Origin: Bacillota bacterium
Lineage (GTDB): Bacteria > Bacillota > Ch66 > Ch109
Length of the DNA: 40,084 bases
Direction: 5' to 3'
Assembly: GCA_013178275.1 (NCBI GenBank)
Contig: JABLWZ010000031.1
Location: forward strand, 1-40,084
Part shown: positions 32,471-39,962 of the stretch, piece after piece
How the letters are laid out: every line of letters begins with the position of its first letter
Numbering within the stretch: the stretch's first letter is position 1
Made by a program: the position numbers and the translations under genes
Notes under the pieces: generated by a model
The model's input: only the letters and a program-made list of their open reading frames with translations
Database searches by the model: none
Told to the model about the DNA's origin: nothing

Positions 32471-33046
32471 TCAGCCGTTCAGCTTCTTCAGCAGCCAGGC
32501 CATGTTCTGGCCCAGGTTTTGAAAGGTCTTTACCCCTTCCTCGTCATTTAAGACCTGGCCGGGTTCGCGTCCCAGGCCCAGGTTCCAGTAGCTCGAACCT
32601 GGAATAATCATCTGATGGTAGGTAAAGAACATATTGATCGCGGCAAACGTAAAGGTGGCTCCAGCCCTCCGGACCGCGACCACCGCCGCGCCCACCTTGT
32701 GCTTCAGCATCTCGTCATTGTACCGGGCCACCAGGCCGCAGCGGTCGATGAGGGCCTTGACGTTGCTGGAAACGTTGCTGAAGTGGACCGGAGACCCGAT
32801 CAGTATTCCGTCCGCCTCTATCATCTTCGCGATAAACTGGTTCATGTCGTCATCTTTCCTGGCGCACTGCTTATCCTTGTTCTCACCACACTTGTAGCAG
32901 GCCAGGCAGTTAAACAGCTTGCGGTTTCCGATCTGTACCAGTTCAGTCTCGATGCCCTCCTTTTTCAGCTCATCCAGGACCAGATTCAGGGCCAGAAAGG
33001 TATTTCCCTCCGGGCGGGGGCTCCCGTTAAAGGCCACCACCTTCAT
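32471..33046 (-). CDS. iron-sulfur flavoprotein
   Basis: A 191-aa flavodoxin-fold protein. The FMN loop is GSPRPEGNTF at residues 8-17. Residues near 47-61 carry CLACYKC and a fourth Cys after seven residues (CX2CX2CX7C), the compact 4Fe-4S signature of iron-sulfur flavoproteins. The second phosphate-binding part is GSPVHFSNVS. ATG 33046 is preceded by AAAGGAGGTG; the frame open to 33097 is not needed. Likely electron transfer or detoxification of oxygen species in an anaerobe. It is the second such protein in the window but lacks the zinc-ribbon insert of the first. Confidence 0.93.
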   Translation of the reverse strand: MKVVAFNGSPRPEGNTFLALNLVLDELKKEGIETELVQIGNRKLFNCLACYKCGENKDKQCARKDDDMNQFIAKMIEADGILIGSPVHFSNVSSNVKALIDRCGLVARYNDEMLKHKVGAAVVAVRRAGATFTFAAINMFFTYHQMIIPGSSYWNLGLGREPGQVLNDEEGVKTFQNLGQNMAWLLKKLNG

Positions 33047-33122
33047 AAACGACACCTCCTTTGTTATATACTCTAAATATATCCGCTCCCGACCCAAATA
33101 ATAAAGCTATCTAATAAACTAT

Positions 33123-33152
33123 TTGCATAAGACAATATTCGAGCCGTATACT
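33123..33152 (+). promoter_or_regulatory. probable promoter of the metal ABC transporter operon
   Basis: TTGCAT (33123-33128) and TATACT (33147-33152) with an 18-nt spacer. A short palindrome CTATTAATAG at 33151-33160 overlaps the -10 end and could be part of a Fur-family site. Confidence 0.5.
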
Positions 33153-33219
33153 ATTAATAGGAATAATTACTGATAGCCGGCGGCACCCGCCGGGGCAGTT
33201 CATATTAAGAGGGATTCTG

Positions 33220-34014
33220 ATGGAAGTAGAAAACCTGGGTTATCGGATCCAGAGCCTGGCCTGCGGGCTCTGCTGCACCCGGCTCGAGAACTTCGGGGTC
33301 ACCCGGGGCCGGGTGGAGGTCCTGCGGGACATCAACCTCCACATCCACTGCGGGGAATTGACCGCGCTGATCGGCCCCAACGGTGCGGGAAAGTCCACCC
33401 TGCTGAAGGCCATCCTGGGGGAGCTGCCTCACAGCGGGCAGCTGGTTTTCCTCGATTCCCACGACCGCCGCACCAGGAAGCCGCTGGTGGGGTATGTGCC
33501 GCAGCGGCTGGAGTTTGACTCCGGCTCGCCGATCAGCGTGATCGACCTTTTCACGGCCAGCATCTCGAGAACCCCGGTCTGGTTTACCCACCCCGGGTGG
33601 GCGAGGGAAAAGGCCGGGCAGGCCCTGGCAAGTCTAAATGCGGAGTACCTACTCGACCGCCGGCTGGGAGACCTGTCGGGCGGGGAACTGCAGCGGGTGC
33701 TGCTGGCGCTGGCCCTGGAGCCGGTGCCGGACCTGCTGCTGATGGACGAACCCGTGGCGGGGGTCGACCAGTCGGGTCTGGAGCTGTTTTACCGCATGGT
33801 CTCTGACCTGCGCCAGAGGTACGACCTCTCGATCATCATGGTCTCCCACGACCTGCAGATGATTCCCCAGTACGCCGACCGGGTGGTCTTCCTGAACCGA
33901 ACCGTATTGAGCGTCGGAAAACCGCTGGAAGTGCTGTCCGACCCCAAGGTGGTGCAGACCTTCGGCCCGGTATGGCCGGGAGAAATAACGCAGACGGAGC
34001 TGAGCCGCATCTGA
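33220..34014 (+). CDS. zinc/manganese-type ABC transporter ATPase
   Basis: A 264-aa ATPase of the ZnuC/MntB group. Walker A GPNGAGKST lies at residues 52-60, the signature is LSGGELQR, Walker B LLLMDEPVAGVD and the switch MVSHDL. Before the ABC domain there is an unusual Cys pattern (Cys15, Cys18, Cys19 in CGLCC) that could sense metal or bind a cluster. Its TGA overlaps the permease ATG (TGATG). No substrate-binding lipoprotein gene is present in the operon. Confidence 0.93.
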   Translation: MEVENLGYRIQSLACGLCCTRLENFGVTRGRVEVLRDINLHIHCGELTALIGPNGAGKSTLLKAILGELPHSGQLVFLDSHDRRTRKPLVGYVPQRLEFDSGSPISVIDLFTASISRTPVWFTHPGWAREKAGQALASLNAEYLLDRRLGDLSGGELQRVLLALALEPVPDLLLMDEPVAGVDQSGLELFYRMVSDLRQRYDLSIIMVSHDLQMIPQYADRVVFLNRTVLSVGKPLEVLSDPKVVQTFGPVWPGEITQTELSRI

Positions 34015-34853
34015 TGGACTACTACTATAGTTTTATCGACCAGGTACTGCCTTTCGCCTGGGCCCACCACGAGTTTATGAAGAACGCGCTGCTGGCGGTG
34101 CTGATGGTGACGCCGCTGTTCGGCATCACCGGGACTATGATCGTCAACAACCGGATGGCGTTTTTCTCCGACGCCATCGGGCACTCAGCCCTGACCGGGA
34201 TCGCCATCGGGGTGCTCCTGGGCTTTACCGACCCGCTGTGGGCGATGATAGTCTTTTCGGTACTGCTGGCGCTCGCCATCTCTTACATAAAGACCCGCAC
34301 CACCACCTCCACCGACACCCTGATCGGGGTCTTCTCCTCGACCGCGGTGGCGCTGGGGATAGTCATCCTATCGCGGGGCGGCGGATTCAACCGCTACTCC
34401 CGGTTCCTGATCGGGGACCTCCTGAGCATCACCCCCGGTGAGTTGGGGCTGCTGGCTCTGGTTTTGGCCGGGATTGCGGCATTCTGGATTTTCGGTTTTA
34501 ACCGGCTCCTGATGGTCAGCCTGAGCCCCTCGCTGGCGCTGAGCCGGGGCATCGACGTACGCTGGTGGGAGATCGGTTTCAGCGTCCTGATGGCGGTCAT
34601 GGTCACCGTATCCATCCAGTGGGTGGGGATAATGATCATAAACTCGCTGCTGGTCCTTCCAGCCGCCGCCGCGCGCAACGTCTCGATCGGGATGCGCCGC
34701 TATCACCTGGTATCGGTCCTGCTGGCCCTCGGCTCGGGGCTGGCGGGCCTGATCCTGTCCTACTACTGGGGGACCGCCACCGGGGCGACCATAGTGCTGG
34801 TCACCGCCCTGCTGTACCTGGCAAGCCTGGTAAAACGTCTGTGGTCAGATTGA
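34014..34853 (+). CDS. zinc/manganese-type ABC transporter permease
   Basis: A 279-aa ABC-3 family (ZnuB/MntC type) membrane protein with eight or so helices. Recognisable segments are FFSDAIGHSALTGIA in the first half, TDTLIGVFSSTAVALG, and the conserved LLVLPAAAARN near the end. ATG 34014 shares a base with the ATPase stop, so the longer frame from 33972 is not needed. Together with the ATPase it forms a metal-ion importer core. The next gene is a Fur-family regulator. Confidence 0.94.
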   Translation: MDYYYSFIDQVLPFAWAHHEFMKNALLAVLMVTPLFGITGTMIVNNRMAFFSDAIGHSALTGIAIGVLLGFTDPLWAMIVFSVLLALAISYIKTRTTTSTDTLIGVFSSTAVALGIVILSRGGGFNRYSRFLIGDLLSITPGELGLLALVLAGIAAFWIFGFNRLLMVSLSPSLALSRGIDVRWWEIGFSVLMAVMVTVSIQWVGIMIINSLLVLPAAAARNVSIGMRRYHLVSVLLALGSGLAGLILSYYWGTATGATIVLVTALLYLASLVKRLWSD

Positions 34854-34882
34854 AAAACGGATTGAGAAAGGGGTGCGAGAGC

Positions 34883-35320
34883 TTGGCGGACAGGGAGAAA
34901 AACGAAGGCAGCCGCACCACCAGGCAGCGTCAGGCCATCCTGGAGGCATTCACCGACGACCAGGTCCACCTGTCGGCCGAGGAGGTGTTTCTGCTGGTCC
35001 GGGCATCCCAGCCCGCTATCAGCCTGGGAACGGTGTACCGAAACCTGGACCTCCTGACCCGTCAGGGGGCTCTGCAGCAGTTCGTTATGGCGGACGGCAC
35101 CCGCAAGTACGAACGGGCCTCCGAACACCACCATCACCTGGTCTGCATCGGCTGCGGACAGGCCGAAAACATCCCCGAGTGTCCGCTGGACCAGCGGATC
35201 AGGGGCTACACCCGGGAATCCCGGTTCCAGGTGGTTCGGCACTCTTTCGAGGTCTACGGGTACTGTGTCGGCTGCCAGGGGCAGGTTACCACGACCGGCA
35301 GCGGCGGCAAAAAACACTGA
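34883..35320 (+). CDS. Fur-family metal regulator (probably Zur-like)
   Basis: A 145-aa Fur-family repressor starting at TTG 34883, which has AAGGGGTG upstream; earlier in-frame GTG and TTG codons exist but lack a site. The winged helix (residues 10-75, VHLSAEEVF and SLGTVYRNLDLL) is followed by the metal region with HHHHLVC, and a structural zinc site Cys88/Cys91 and Cys128/Cys131. As the last gene of a zinc/manganese transporter operon it is most likely Zur or a peroxide/metal sensor controlling that operon. Confidence 0.93.
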   Translation: MADREKNEGSRTTRQRQAILEAFTDDQVHLSAEEVFLLVRASQPAISLGTVYRNLDLLTRQGALQQFVMADGTRKYERASEHHHHLVCIGCGQAENIPECPLDQRIRGYTRESRFQVVRHSFEVYGYCVGCQGQVTTTGSGGKKH

Positions 35321-35339
35321 GGAGGATTTAAAAGCGGGC

Positions 35340-35795
35340 CTATTTTGCCCAGCGGTGGCGGTACATGGCGAGCAGACGCCGGATCCCCAGGTAAGTGACG
35401 GTCCAGGCCACGGTCGCGTTGATGACCATCCCGACCAGAAAAGGGGAGCCCATGCACTGGAACACCATGATGGTGTAGCGGTACCAGGGAAGGTGGGAAG
35501 GCGGCATGGAGGGCTCACCGCCCAGCAGCAGGCTGCCGATGTAGATGTTGGCCAGGAAGAAGAAGGGTACCGCCCACTTGAGGAAGACCACGGTCAGGGT
35601 CGCCGCCGGCGCGTTGATCCGCAGCAGCCGCGCCAGAACGTAGGAGAAGGGGATGCTGATGAACGGGATGGGCAGGAAGTCCAGCATCACCCCCAGGGCG
35701 ATGCCGTGGGCGATGCGGTTGCTGGAGTCGGCGGACCGCAGCAGTTCTTTATAGGAGTTTTTGGTTTTGGCCCACCAGCGGCGTAAGAATTCCAA
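35340..35795 (-). CDS. DUF2062 membrane protein
   Basis: A 151-aa protein of the DUF2062 family, with the typical ADSSNRIAHGIALGVMLDFLPIP start and three to four membrane segments. The start is TTG 35795 with GGAGGT upstream. It converges on the Fur gene, 19 bp apart, and diverges from the second arsR. Function unknown. Confidence 0.88.
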   Translation of the reverse strand: MEFLRRWWAKTKNSYKELLRSADSSNRIAHGIALGVMLDFLPIPFISIPFSYVLARLLRINAPAATLTVVFLKWAVPFFFLANIYIGSLLLGGEPSMPPSHLPWYRYTIMVFQCMGSPFLVGMVINATVAWTVTYLGIRRLLAMYRHRWAK

Positions 35796-35878
35796 TCGTA
35801 AACCTCCAAAATTCCATCCTTCCTATTTTATCATAATTACCCACCGGCTCAGACGTTACTCCGTAAATAAAAAAGAGG

Positions 35879-35907
35879 TTGCATATATCAAGAAATATTG
35901 ATATAAT
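35879..35907 (+). promoter_or_regulatory. arsR promoter with operator in the spacer
   Basis: TTGCAT (35879-35884) and TATAAT (35902-35907) with a 17-nt spacer. The spacer holds an inverted repeat TATATCAA-N6-TTGATATA (35884-35905) whose core ATCAA-N6-TTGAT at 35887-35902 is repeated before arsM. The ATG lies 7 nt after the -10 box, implying a leaderless mRNA. Confidence 0.85.
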
Positions 35908-35913
35908 GCCGGC

Positions 35914-36225
35914 ATGAAGGATACAACCAGTATCGCCAAGGCGCTCGGTGACCCGATCAGGTATCGGATACTGCGGATGCTGGCGGAAAGCGAAAACAAG
36001 TGCTGCTCGATACCCGGCGTTGACGGCCAGTCGGACGCCGTCTGCAACTGCGTCCTGATGAAAGAGCTGGACATGATCCAGTCGCGGGTATCCTACCACA
36101 TGAAAGAACTCGTGGAAACCGGCCTGGTTATAGAAAAGCCTCTGGGGAGGTGGAAGTTTTACTCGATAAACTATGATACGATGCGGGAGTTCCTGAATCA
36201 GCTCAAGGAAGAGTTCGACCTGTAA
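35914..36225 (+). CDS. arsR: ArsR-family arsenic regulator
   Basis: A 103-aa ArsR repressor. The winged helix covers residues 5-90 (ALGDPIRYRILRML, SRVSYHMKELVETGLV). Metalloid-binding cysteines lie in two pairs, Cys30/Cys31 and Cys44/Cys46, unlike the ELCVC motif of the other ArsR protein in the window. There is no ribosome site: the ATG falls where transcription should begin, seven bases after the TATAAT, so it is probably translated from a leaderless mRNA. The ArsM gene follows, and identical operators before both point to arsenic-dependent control. Confidence 0.9.
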   Translation: MKDTTSIAKALGDPIRYRILRMLAESENKCCSIPGVDGQSDAVCNCVLMKELDMIQSRVSYHMKELVETGLVIEKPLGRWKFYSINYDTMREFLNQLKEEFDL

Positions 36226-36243
36226 TTTTTTTTACCCATATAA

Positions 36244-36259
36244 ATCAAGAAAAATTGAT
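36244..36259 (+). promoter_or_regulatory. second ArsR operator, upstream of arsM
   Basis: ATCAAGAAAAATTGAT differs at one position from ATCAAGAAATATTGAT at 35887-35902. It lies between arsR and the ribosome site of arsM. Confidence 0.8.
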
Positions 36260-36277
36260 GTGAGGAGGAGAAACCAG

Positions 36278-37093
36278 ATGAGTGAGGACATCCGGGAAGT
36301 AGTGAGGCAGAGATACGCCCGGGCGATCACCGAGAGGACCGGCTGCGGGTGCGGCGTCGGATGCTGCGGCGGGGACGAGTTCAAAGAAGCCAGATCCATC
36401 ATCATCGCCGACCACTATCGAGGGGAAGAAACGGCGGGAATCCCGGCGGACGCCGTTGCCGCCTCCCTCGGCTGCGGCAACCCGACCGCCCTGGCGGAGA
36501 TCCGCGAGGGGGAAGTGGTGCTGGACCTGGGAAGCGGCGCGGGGTTGGATGTACTGCTGTCCGCCCGCCGGGTGGGACCCACGGGCAAGGCCTACGGCCT
36601 GGACATGACCGACGAGATGCTCGCGGCGGCCAGGGAAAACCAGGCCAAGTCGGGCCTGGCCAACGTGGAGTTCCTGAAGGGTCACATCGAGGACATCCCC
36701 CTTCCCCCGGACACCGTGGACGTGATCATATCGAACTGCGTCATCAACCTCTCGGCGGACAAGGGCAAGGTCCTGCGGGAGGCCTTCCGGGTCTTAAAGC
36801 CGGGAGGCCGGGTGGCGGTTTCCGACATAGTCCTGACCCGACCGCTCCCGGAAAAGGTGCAGCAGGACCTGGCGGCCTGGGCCGGGTGCGTGGCCGGCGC
36901 GCTGCTCGACTCCGAGTATCGGGAGCTTTTAAGGTCCGCGGGCTTTACCGGGATCGAGGTCGAGGTCACCCGGGTTTTCAGCCTCAAAGACCCGCTGGCC
37001 CGGCAGGTGCTTCCCAGCCTTTCGGAGGCCGAACTGGAGGAGGCTGACGGAGCGCTCACCAGCGCCTTCGTCCGGGCGGTGAAACCGAACTAG
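36278..37093 (+). CDS. arsM: arsenite S-adenosylmethionine methyltransferase
   Basis: A 271-aa ArsM enzyme that methylates trivalent arsenic. Motif I is VLDLGSGAGLDVLL. The conserved cysteines are Cys66 (SLGCGNP), Cys154 (SNCVINL) and Cys204 (AGCVAGAL), and an extra N-terminal cluster CGCGVGCC (residues 23-30) supplies the fourth position and more. ATG 36278 has AGGAGGAG upstream; the in-frame GTG at 36260 overlaps the operator and is not the start. It is expressed with arsR and controlled by it. Its product is less retained, volatile methylarsenic. Confidence 0.96.
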   Translation: MSEDIREVVRQRYARAITERTGCGCGVGCCGGDEFKEARSIIIADHYRGEETAGIPADAVAASLGCGNPTALAEIREGEVVLDLGSGAGLDVLLSARRVGPTGKAYGLDMTDEMLAAARENQAKSGLANVEFLKGHIEDIPLPPDTVDVIISNCVINLSADKGKVLREAFRVLKPGGRVAVSDIVLTRPLPEKVQQDLAAWAGCVAGALLDSEYRELLRSAGFTGIEVEVTRVFSLKDPLARQVLPSLSEAELEEADGALTSAFVRAVKPN

Positions 37094-37268
37094 GGTCTTT
37101 GTTTGATGTACGATCGGATCGCTGGGCGCGGTTCAGCCTGAAAGCGGGTATCTGGTATAAACTCGATGGAGCCGGATAGGTGTCCCGACAGCGGCAGGCT
37201 GAATACTATAGAATACAAGAGTGTCTAACCCAACCGAAGATAGCGATTTACTCGTGAGGGGGAAACCC

Positions 37269-37694
37269 ATGATCGAAATCAGTGCATCGACAAAACTGAA
37301 AGAGTCCGGGCTGGAGTGGGAACCGAAGCCCGGCGACTACTGCGCCATAAGGAACGAGGCTGACCCGGAGTCCGAGACGACCGAGATACTGCTGCTGTAT
37401 AACCAGATGGACCTGGGTGCGGGGCGGGTGGTTTACGTGGGCAGCAACCCGGCCAATCCCACCCCGGCAAACCGGCTGCACGACCTGGACACCCTGGTGT
37501 GGATGCCCCGGCTGGAGCAGCTGCTGTCCGAGATAGAGAAACAGGGGTGGGAATGGACGATAACCTCGGGCGGCAGTTTTTACCTGACCCAGTCCTACCG
37601 GGGATACCCGATCCGGCGCGTATCGTTCAAGCATGAGACCCCGGTGGGTTCCGCGGCCGAGGCGCTGCAGTGGCTGCTCTCGCAGCAGAAGTGA
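37269..37694 (+). CDS. hypothetical protein
   Basis: About 141 aa, soluble and acidic, with no signal peptide and no motif I recognise. ATG 37269 has GTGAGGGGG upstream and is preferred to earlier in-frame starts. Codon use agrees with neighbours. The sequence has several tryptophans (VWMPRLEQL, GWEWTITSGGSFYL, LQWLLSQ), suggesting a small alpha/beta domain. It stands alone between arsM and the structured RNA. Confidence 0.7.
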   Translation: MIEISASTKLKESGLEWEPKPGDYCAIRNEADPESETTEILLLYNQMDLGAGRVVYVGSNPANPTPANRLHDLDTLVWMPRLEQLLSEIEKQGWEWTITSGGSFYLTQSYRGYPIRRVSFKHETPVGSAAEALQWLLSQQK

Positions 37695-37712
37695 ACAGCC
37701 ATAGGCGGTTAA

Positions 37713-37740
37713 AACACCCTGGAAGGGATTCCAGGGTGTT
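37713..37740. terminator. hairpin after the 37.7-kb gene, probable terminator
   Basis: A perfect 12-bp stem AACACCCTGGAA/TTCCAGGGTGTT with a 4-nt GGGA loop lies 18 bp after the stop. The T tract is weak on the plus strand; on the minus strand four T residues follow. Confidence 0.6.
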
Positions 37741-37804
37741 AGCTGTTTATAAAGAATTCAACATGCCTTACACAAGTGCACCAGCATTCAATCGGCTTTA
37801 AATA

Positions 37805-38070
37805 GTGGGTGAGCCCTGCGGGGGAGTGAGCCCGTTATGGTGCTCTGTGTCTTACTGCCCTGCGAATGCTGACTGGTAGAAGAGGGGCGAGCGACAGGAG
37901 GTCGCGAGAAGGCCGAGTGCAGGATGCATATTCGGCCTTATTACCCCTACTACCCGAAGCAAGAGCAGTTGGCAGTACAGCAGAGGGAGTATGGAGCGAC
38001 AGGACACCGCAGGGTGAGGCCCAGCCATAGCCATAGATTGAATGCGGCATTAGGATTCCAGAGTTTTTTT
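37805..38070 (+). ncRNA. structured non-coding RNA, HEARO/IscB omega-RNA-like
   Basis: No coding potential is evident in this 260-nt stretch, but many helices are: CCCTGCGG 37814-37821 with CCGCAGGG 38007-38014; CTCTG 37843-37847 with CAGAG 37981-37985; TACTGCC 37853-37859 with GGCAGTA 37971-37977; GGTAG+AGGGG 37875-37887 with CCCCT+CTACC 37944-37954. That last helix encloses the hairpins GCGAC/GTCGC (37891-37905) and AAGGCCGA/TCGGCCTT (37909-37939), with a TGCA/TGCA tip. The nested order 5' to 3' is consistent with one RNA. The GTGAGCCCTGCGG start, the following hairpin and CTCTGTGT, and the 3' GGGTGAGGCC resemble HEARO RNAs as I remember them. A T7 run ends it at 38070. No IscB or TnpB gene is present. 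Confidence 0.65.
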
Positions 38071-38151
38071 ATTTATACCCAACAGAAAGGAGAATGAACG
38101 TCCGTGGTAGAAGAAACCAAGGGACATAAAATCCGGACGGGGTGATTCAAA

Positions 38152-38466
38152 ATCAGGAAGACGTTCTGTTTCGAGGACCTGGGAGAGGTCGTCTCCATCA
38201 CCACCGACCTTCTGGAGACCGGGTCTTTCGGGTTCAGCAACATCAACAGCGACGAATACTGCTTCAGCGAGAAGCACGTCCTCAAAACCACCGAGGGGAA
38301 ATACTACACCCGCACCTTCTACCGCTCGGACGAGGGGAAAGAGTGGTGGGGGGACTATCGGCTGATAGCCGCGGACGACTACCCCGAGCCGAGCTGCGCG
38401 GTGAGGTCCTGTTTCAGCTGCCGGGCGAGGGTTATCTGCGATTCGGAAGCGGAGGACGGAGAATAA
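38152..38466 (+). CDS. hypothetical protein lacking a normal start codon
   Basis: The frame ending at TAA 38464-38466 codes about 105 residues with native codon use (FCFEDLGEVVSITTDLLE at the start, CysxxCys-rich end CAVRSCFSCRARVIC). There is no in-frame ATG, GTG or TTG between the TGA at 38143-38145 and the body of the protein. An ATC at 38152 sits seven nucleotides after GGGGTG, a good ribosome spacing. Upstream of the TGA the same frame continues to a GTG at 38104 (13 codons). Thus it is either initiated at a non-standard codon, read through the TGA, or truncated by insertion of the neighbouring RNA element. The GNAT gene follows after 3 bp. Confidence 0.55.
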   Translation: MRKTFCFEDLGEVVSITTDLLETGSFGFSNINSDEYCFSEKHVLKTTEGKYYTRTFYRSDEGKEWWGDYRLIAADDYPEPSCAVRSCFSCRARVICDSEAEDGE

Positions 38467-38469
38467 ACC

Positions 38470-38937
38470 ATGATGCTCAAGGTCATCCAGGCCGTGTCCG
38501 AAGAACATACCGCCCAGTTCCGCGGGCTGGTCATCCGCTACGCGGAAGAGATGGGCTTCGACCTGCGGCACCCCAAACTGGTCCGCGAACTCGAACATCT
38601 CCCGGGGGATTACTCCCCGCCGGGCGGCCTTATCCTGCTGGCGTCAGTGAGGGAAGGACCAGCCGGCTGCGCGGCCCTGAAAAGACTGGACGGGGAGTCG
38701 TGCGAGATAAGGCGGCTGTACGTCGTACCCGATAAGCGGGGGGCGGGAACAGCCCGGGAACTGATGCTGACCCTGATCCAAAAAGCCAGGGAGATCGGGT
38801 ACCAGAGGGTCCGGTTGATAACCCTGCCCTCGATGCGGCAGGCCATCGGGGTCTACCTGGGCCTCGGTTTCCAGTATATCGAGCCCTACCGGGAGACCAC
38901 CGACCCCACCGCGCGCTTCATGGAACTCACGCTGTAA
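38470..38937 (+). CDS. GNAT-family N-acetyltransferase
   Basis: A 155-aa acetyltransferase of the GCN5 fold. The acetyl-CoA-binding motif A is visible in EIRRLYVVPDKRGAGTARELM, and the C-terminal YLGLGFQYIEPY is the usual final strand. The substrate is unknown. ATG 38470 has GGAGGACGGAGAA upstream within the end of the preceding frame, so the two are probably cotranscribed. Confidence 0.92.
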   Translation: MMLKVIQAVSEEHTAQFRGLVIRYAEEMGFDLRHPKLVRELEHLPGDYSPPGGLILLASVREGPAGCAALKRLDGESCEIRRLYVVPDKRGAGTARELMLTLIQKAREIGYQRVRLITLPSMRQAIGVYLGLGFQYIEPYRETTDPTARFMELTL

Positions 38938-38960
38938 AACCCCCTGACCGACCGCTGCCA

Positions 38961-38983
38961 AATCTGCCAATTATTGGCAGATT
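38961..38983. terminator. hairpin after the GNAT gene
   Basis: A perfect 10-bp stem AATCTGCCAA/TTGGCAGATT with a 3-nt loop. There is no T run, so the terminator role is uncertain. A second short CCTCTG/CAGAGG hairpin follows near 39021. Confidence 0.5.
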
Positions 38984-39073
38984 CAACGCCTGCCGAGAGG
39001 CCACAGCCCCACTAAATACAGCCTCTGGCAGAGGTGCCTTAATTTAAGTGACAACTTACCAAAATTTGGCGGG

Positions 39074-39135
39074 TTGACAGTTGGAGCAAAAACCCGATAA
39101 AATTTTTCCAGGACGGTTGGATGAATAATCCAACC
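39074..39135 (+). promoter_or_regulatory. promoter and leader hairpin of the LysM/CAP gene
   Basis: TTGACA (39074-39079) and TAAAAT (39098-39103) with an 18-nt spacer make a sigma-A promoter. In the leader, GGTTGGAT/ATCCAACC (39115-39122 and 39128-39135) forms an 8-bp hairpin that may stabilise or regulate the message. Confidence 0.7.
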
Positions 39136-39163
39136 ATGAAAATTTTTGCGGGGAGGGGTTCCA

Positions 39164-39805
39164 TTGCGGCTGAAAAGGCTAATCCTCAGAACCATGGTTT
39201 CCTTGCTCCTCGGCCTCCTGACACTGATGCCCCTGGCGCAGCTCCCGGCGTCCGCCGCCACCACCTACCGAGTCGTCTCGGGCGACACCCTGTGGAAGCT
39301 GTCCGCCCGTTTCCAGGTAAGCACCAGCCAGATAATCCAGGCCAATCCACAATTGAAGAGCCCTTACTGGTTATACGTGGGCCAGACCCTTACCATACCC
39401 GACAAATCGTCCCCGACCATCAGCGCCTTCGAGCAGCAGGTGATCGACCTCACCAACGCGGAGAGGAAGAAGGCCGGACTGTCGCCGCTCAAGGCCAACA
39501 CCGCCCTTTGCAAGGTGGCCCGCCTGAAATCGGAAGACATGCGTAACAACAACTACTTTTCCCATTCCTCGCCGACCTACGGTTCACCTTTTAACATGAT
39601 GCGGAAGTACGGGATAAGCTACACCATGGCCGGGGAGAACATCGCCGCCGGCTACTCGTCGCCGCAGGAGGTGGTTAAGGCCTGGATGAAGAGCCCCGGC
39701 CACCGTCAGAACATCCTGAACCCCAGCTACAACCAGATCGGCGTCGGTTACGCCGCCGGCGGTTCCTACCGCAGCTACTGGACCCAGGAGTTCATCAGGT
39801 CTTAG
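39164..39805 (+). CDS. secreted LysM and CAP-domain protein (YkwD/SafA-like)
   Basis: A 213-aa exported protein: signal peptide with cleavage near ASA at residues 29-31, one LysM domain (about residues 35-79, TYRVVSGDTLWKLSARFQVS) and a CAP/SCP domain (about 90-213, with LTNAERKKAGL, the HSSPTYGSPF region, AGENIAAGY and KSPGHRQNIL). LysM binds peptidoglycan; such proteins in Clostridia and Bacilli often belong to the spore coat or cell wall. TTG 39164 has GGGGAGGGG five nucleotides upstream and is preferred to the TTG at 39146. Confidence 0.93.
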   Translation: MRLKRLILRTMVSLLLGLLTLMPLAQLPASAATTYRVVSGDTLWKLSARFQVSTSQIIQANPQLKSPYWLYVGQTLTIPDKSSPTISAFEQQVIDLTNAERKKAGLSPLKANTALCKVARLKSEDMRNNNYFSHSSPTYGSPFNMMRKYGISYTMAGENIAAGYSSPQEVVKAWMKSPGHRQNILNPSYNQIGVGYAAGGSYRSYWTQEFIRS

Positions 39806-39819
39806 ACATAAAACAGCCA

Positions 39820-39851
39820 GGGCGGGGGAGTGCCCCCGCCCGTCATTTTTT
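39820..39851 (+). terminator. Rho-independent terminator of the LysM/CAP gene
   Basis: GGGCGGGGG/CCCCCGCCC (39820-39828 and 39833-39841) with an AGTG loop, followed by a T run at 39846-39851. Confidence 0.93.
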
Positions 39852-39899
39852 ACATTATGAGAAAATGCCAAAGAATAACAACAATTTTTCCTACAAATA

Positions 39900-39927
39900 T
39901 TGACATTGTCGGCCTGGTTGTTATAAT
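39900..39927 (+). promoter_or_regulatory. promoter of the riboswitch transcript
   Basis: TTGACA (39900-39905) and TATAAT (39922-39927) with a 16-nt spacer, both consensus. Transcription would begin about 30 nt before the riboswitch aptamer. Confidence 0.85.
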
Positions 39928-39962
39928 TTTAATTACAAAGCAATATTTGGGCATCTACCGAT

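Noticed and set aside
37835..38050. Two short minus-strand ORFs inside the structured RNA
   Set aside because: Low-complexity composition without ribosome site, fully explained by the RNA helices.
38104..38466. TGA at 38143 as a selenocysteine codon
   Set aside because: No SECIS-like hairpin is evident just after it and no redox motif surrounds the position; readthrough remains only one of several explanations.
38142..38735. 197-aa open frame on the plus strand
   Set aside because: Its sequence is Arg/Pro/Gly-rich and spans two better frames (the 105-aa protein and the GNAT gene), so it is a shadow.
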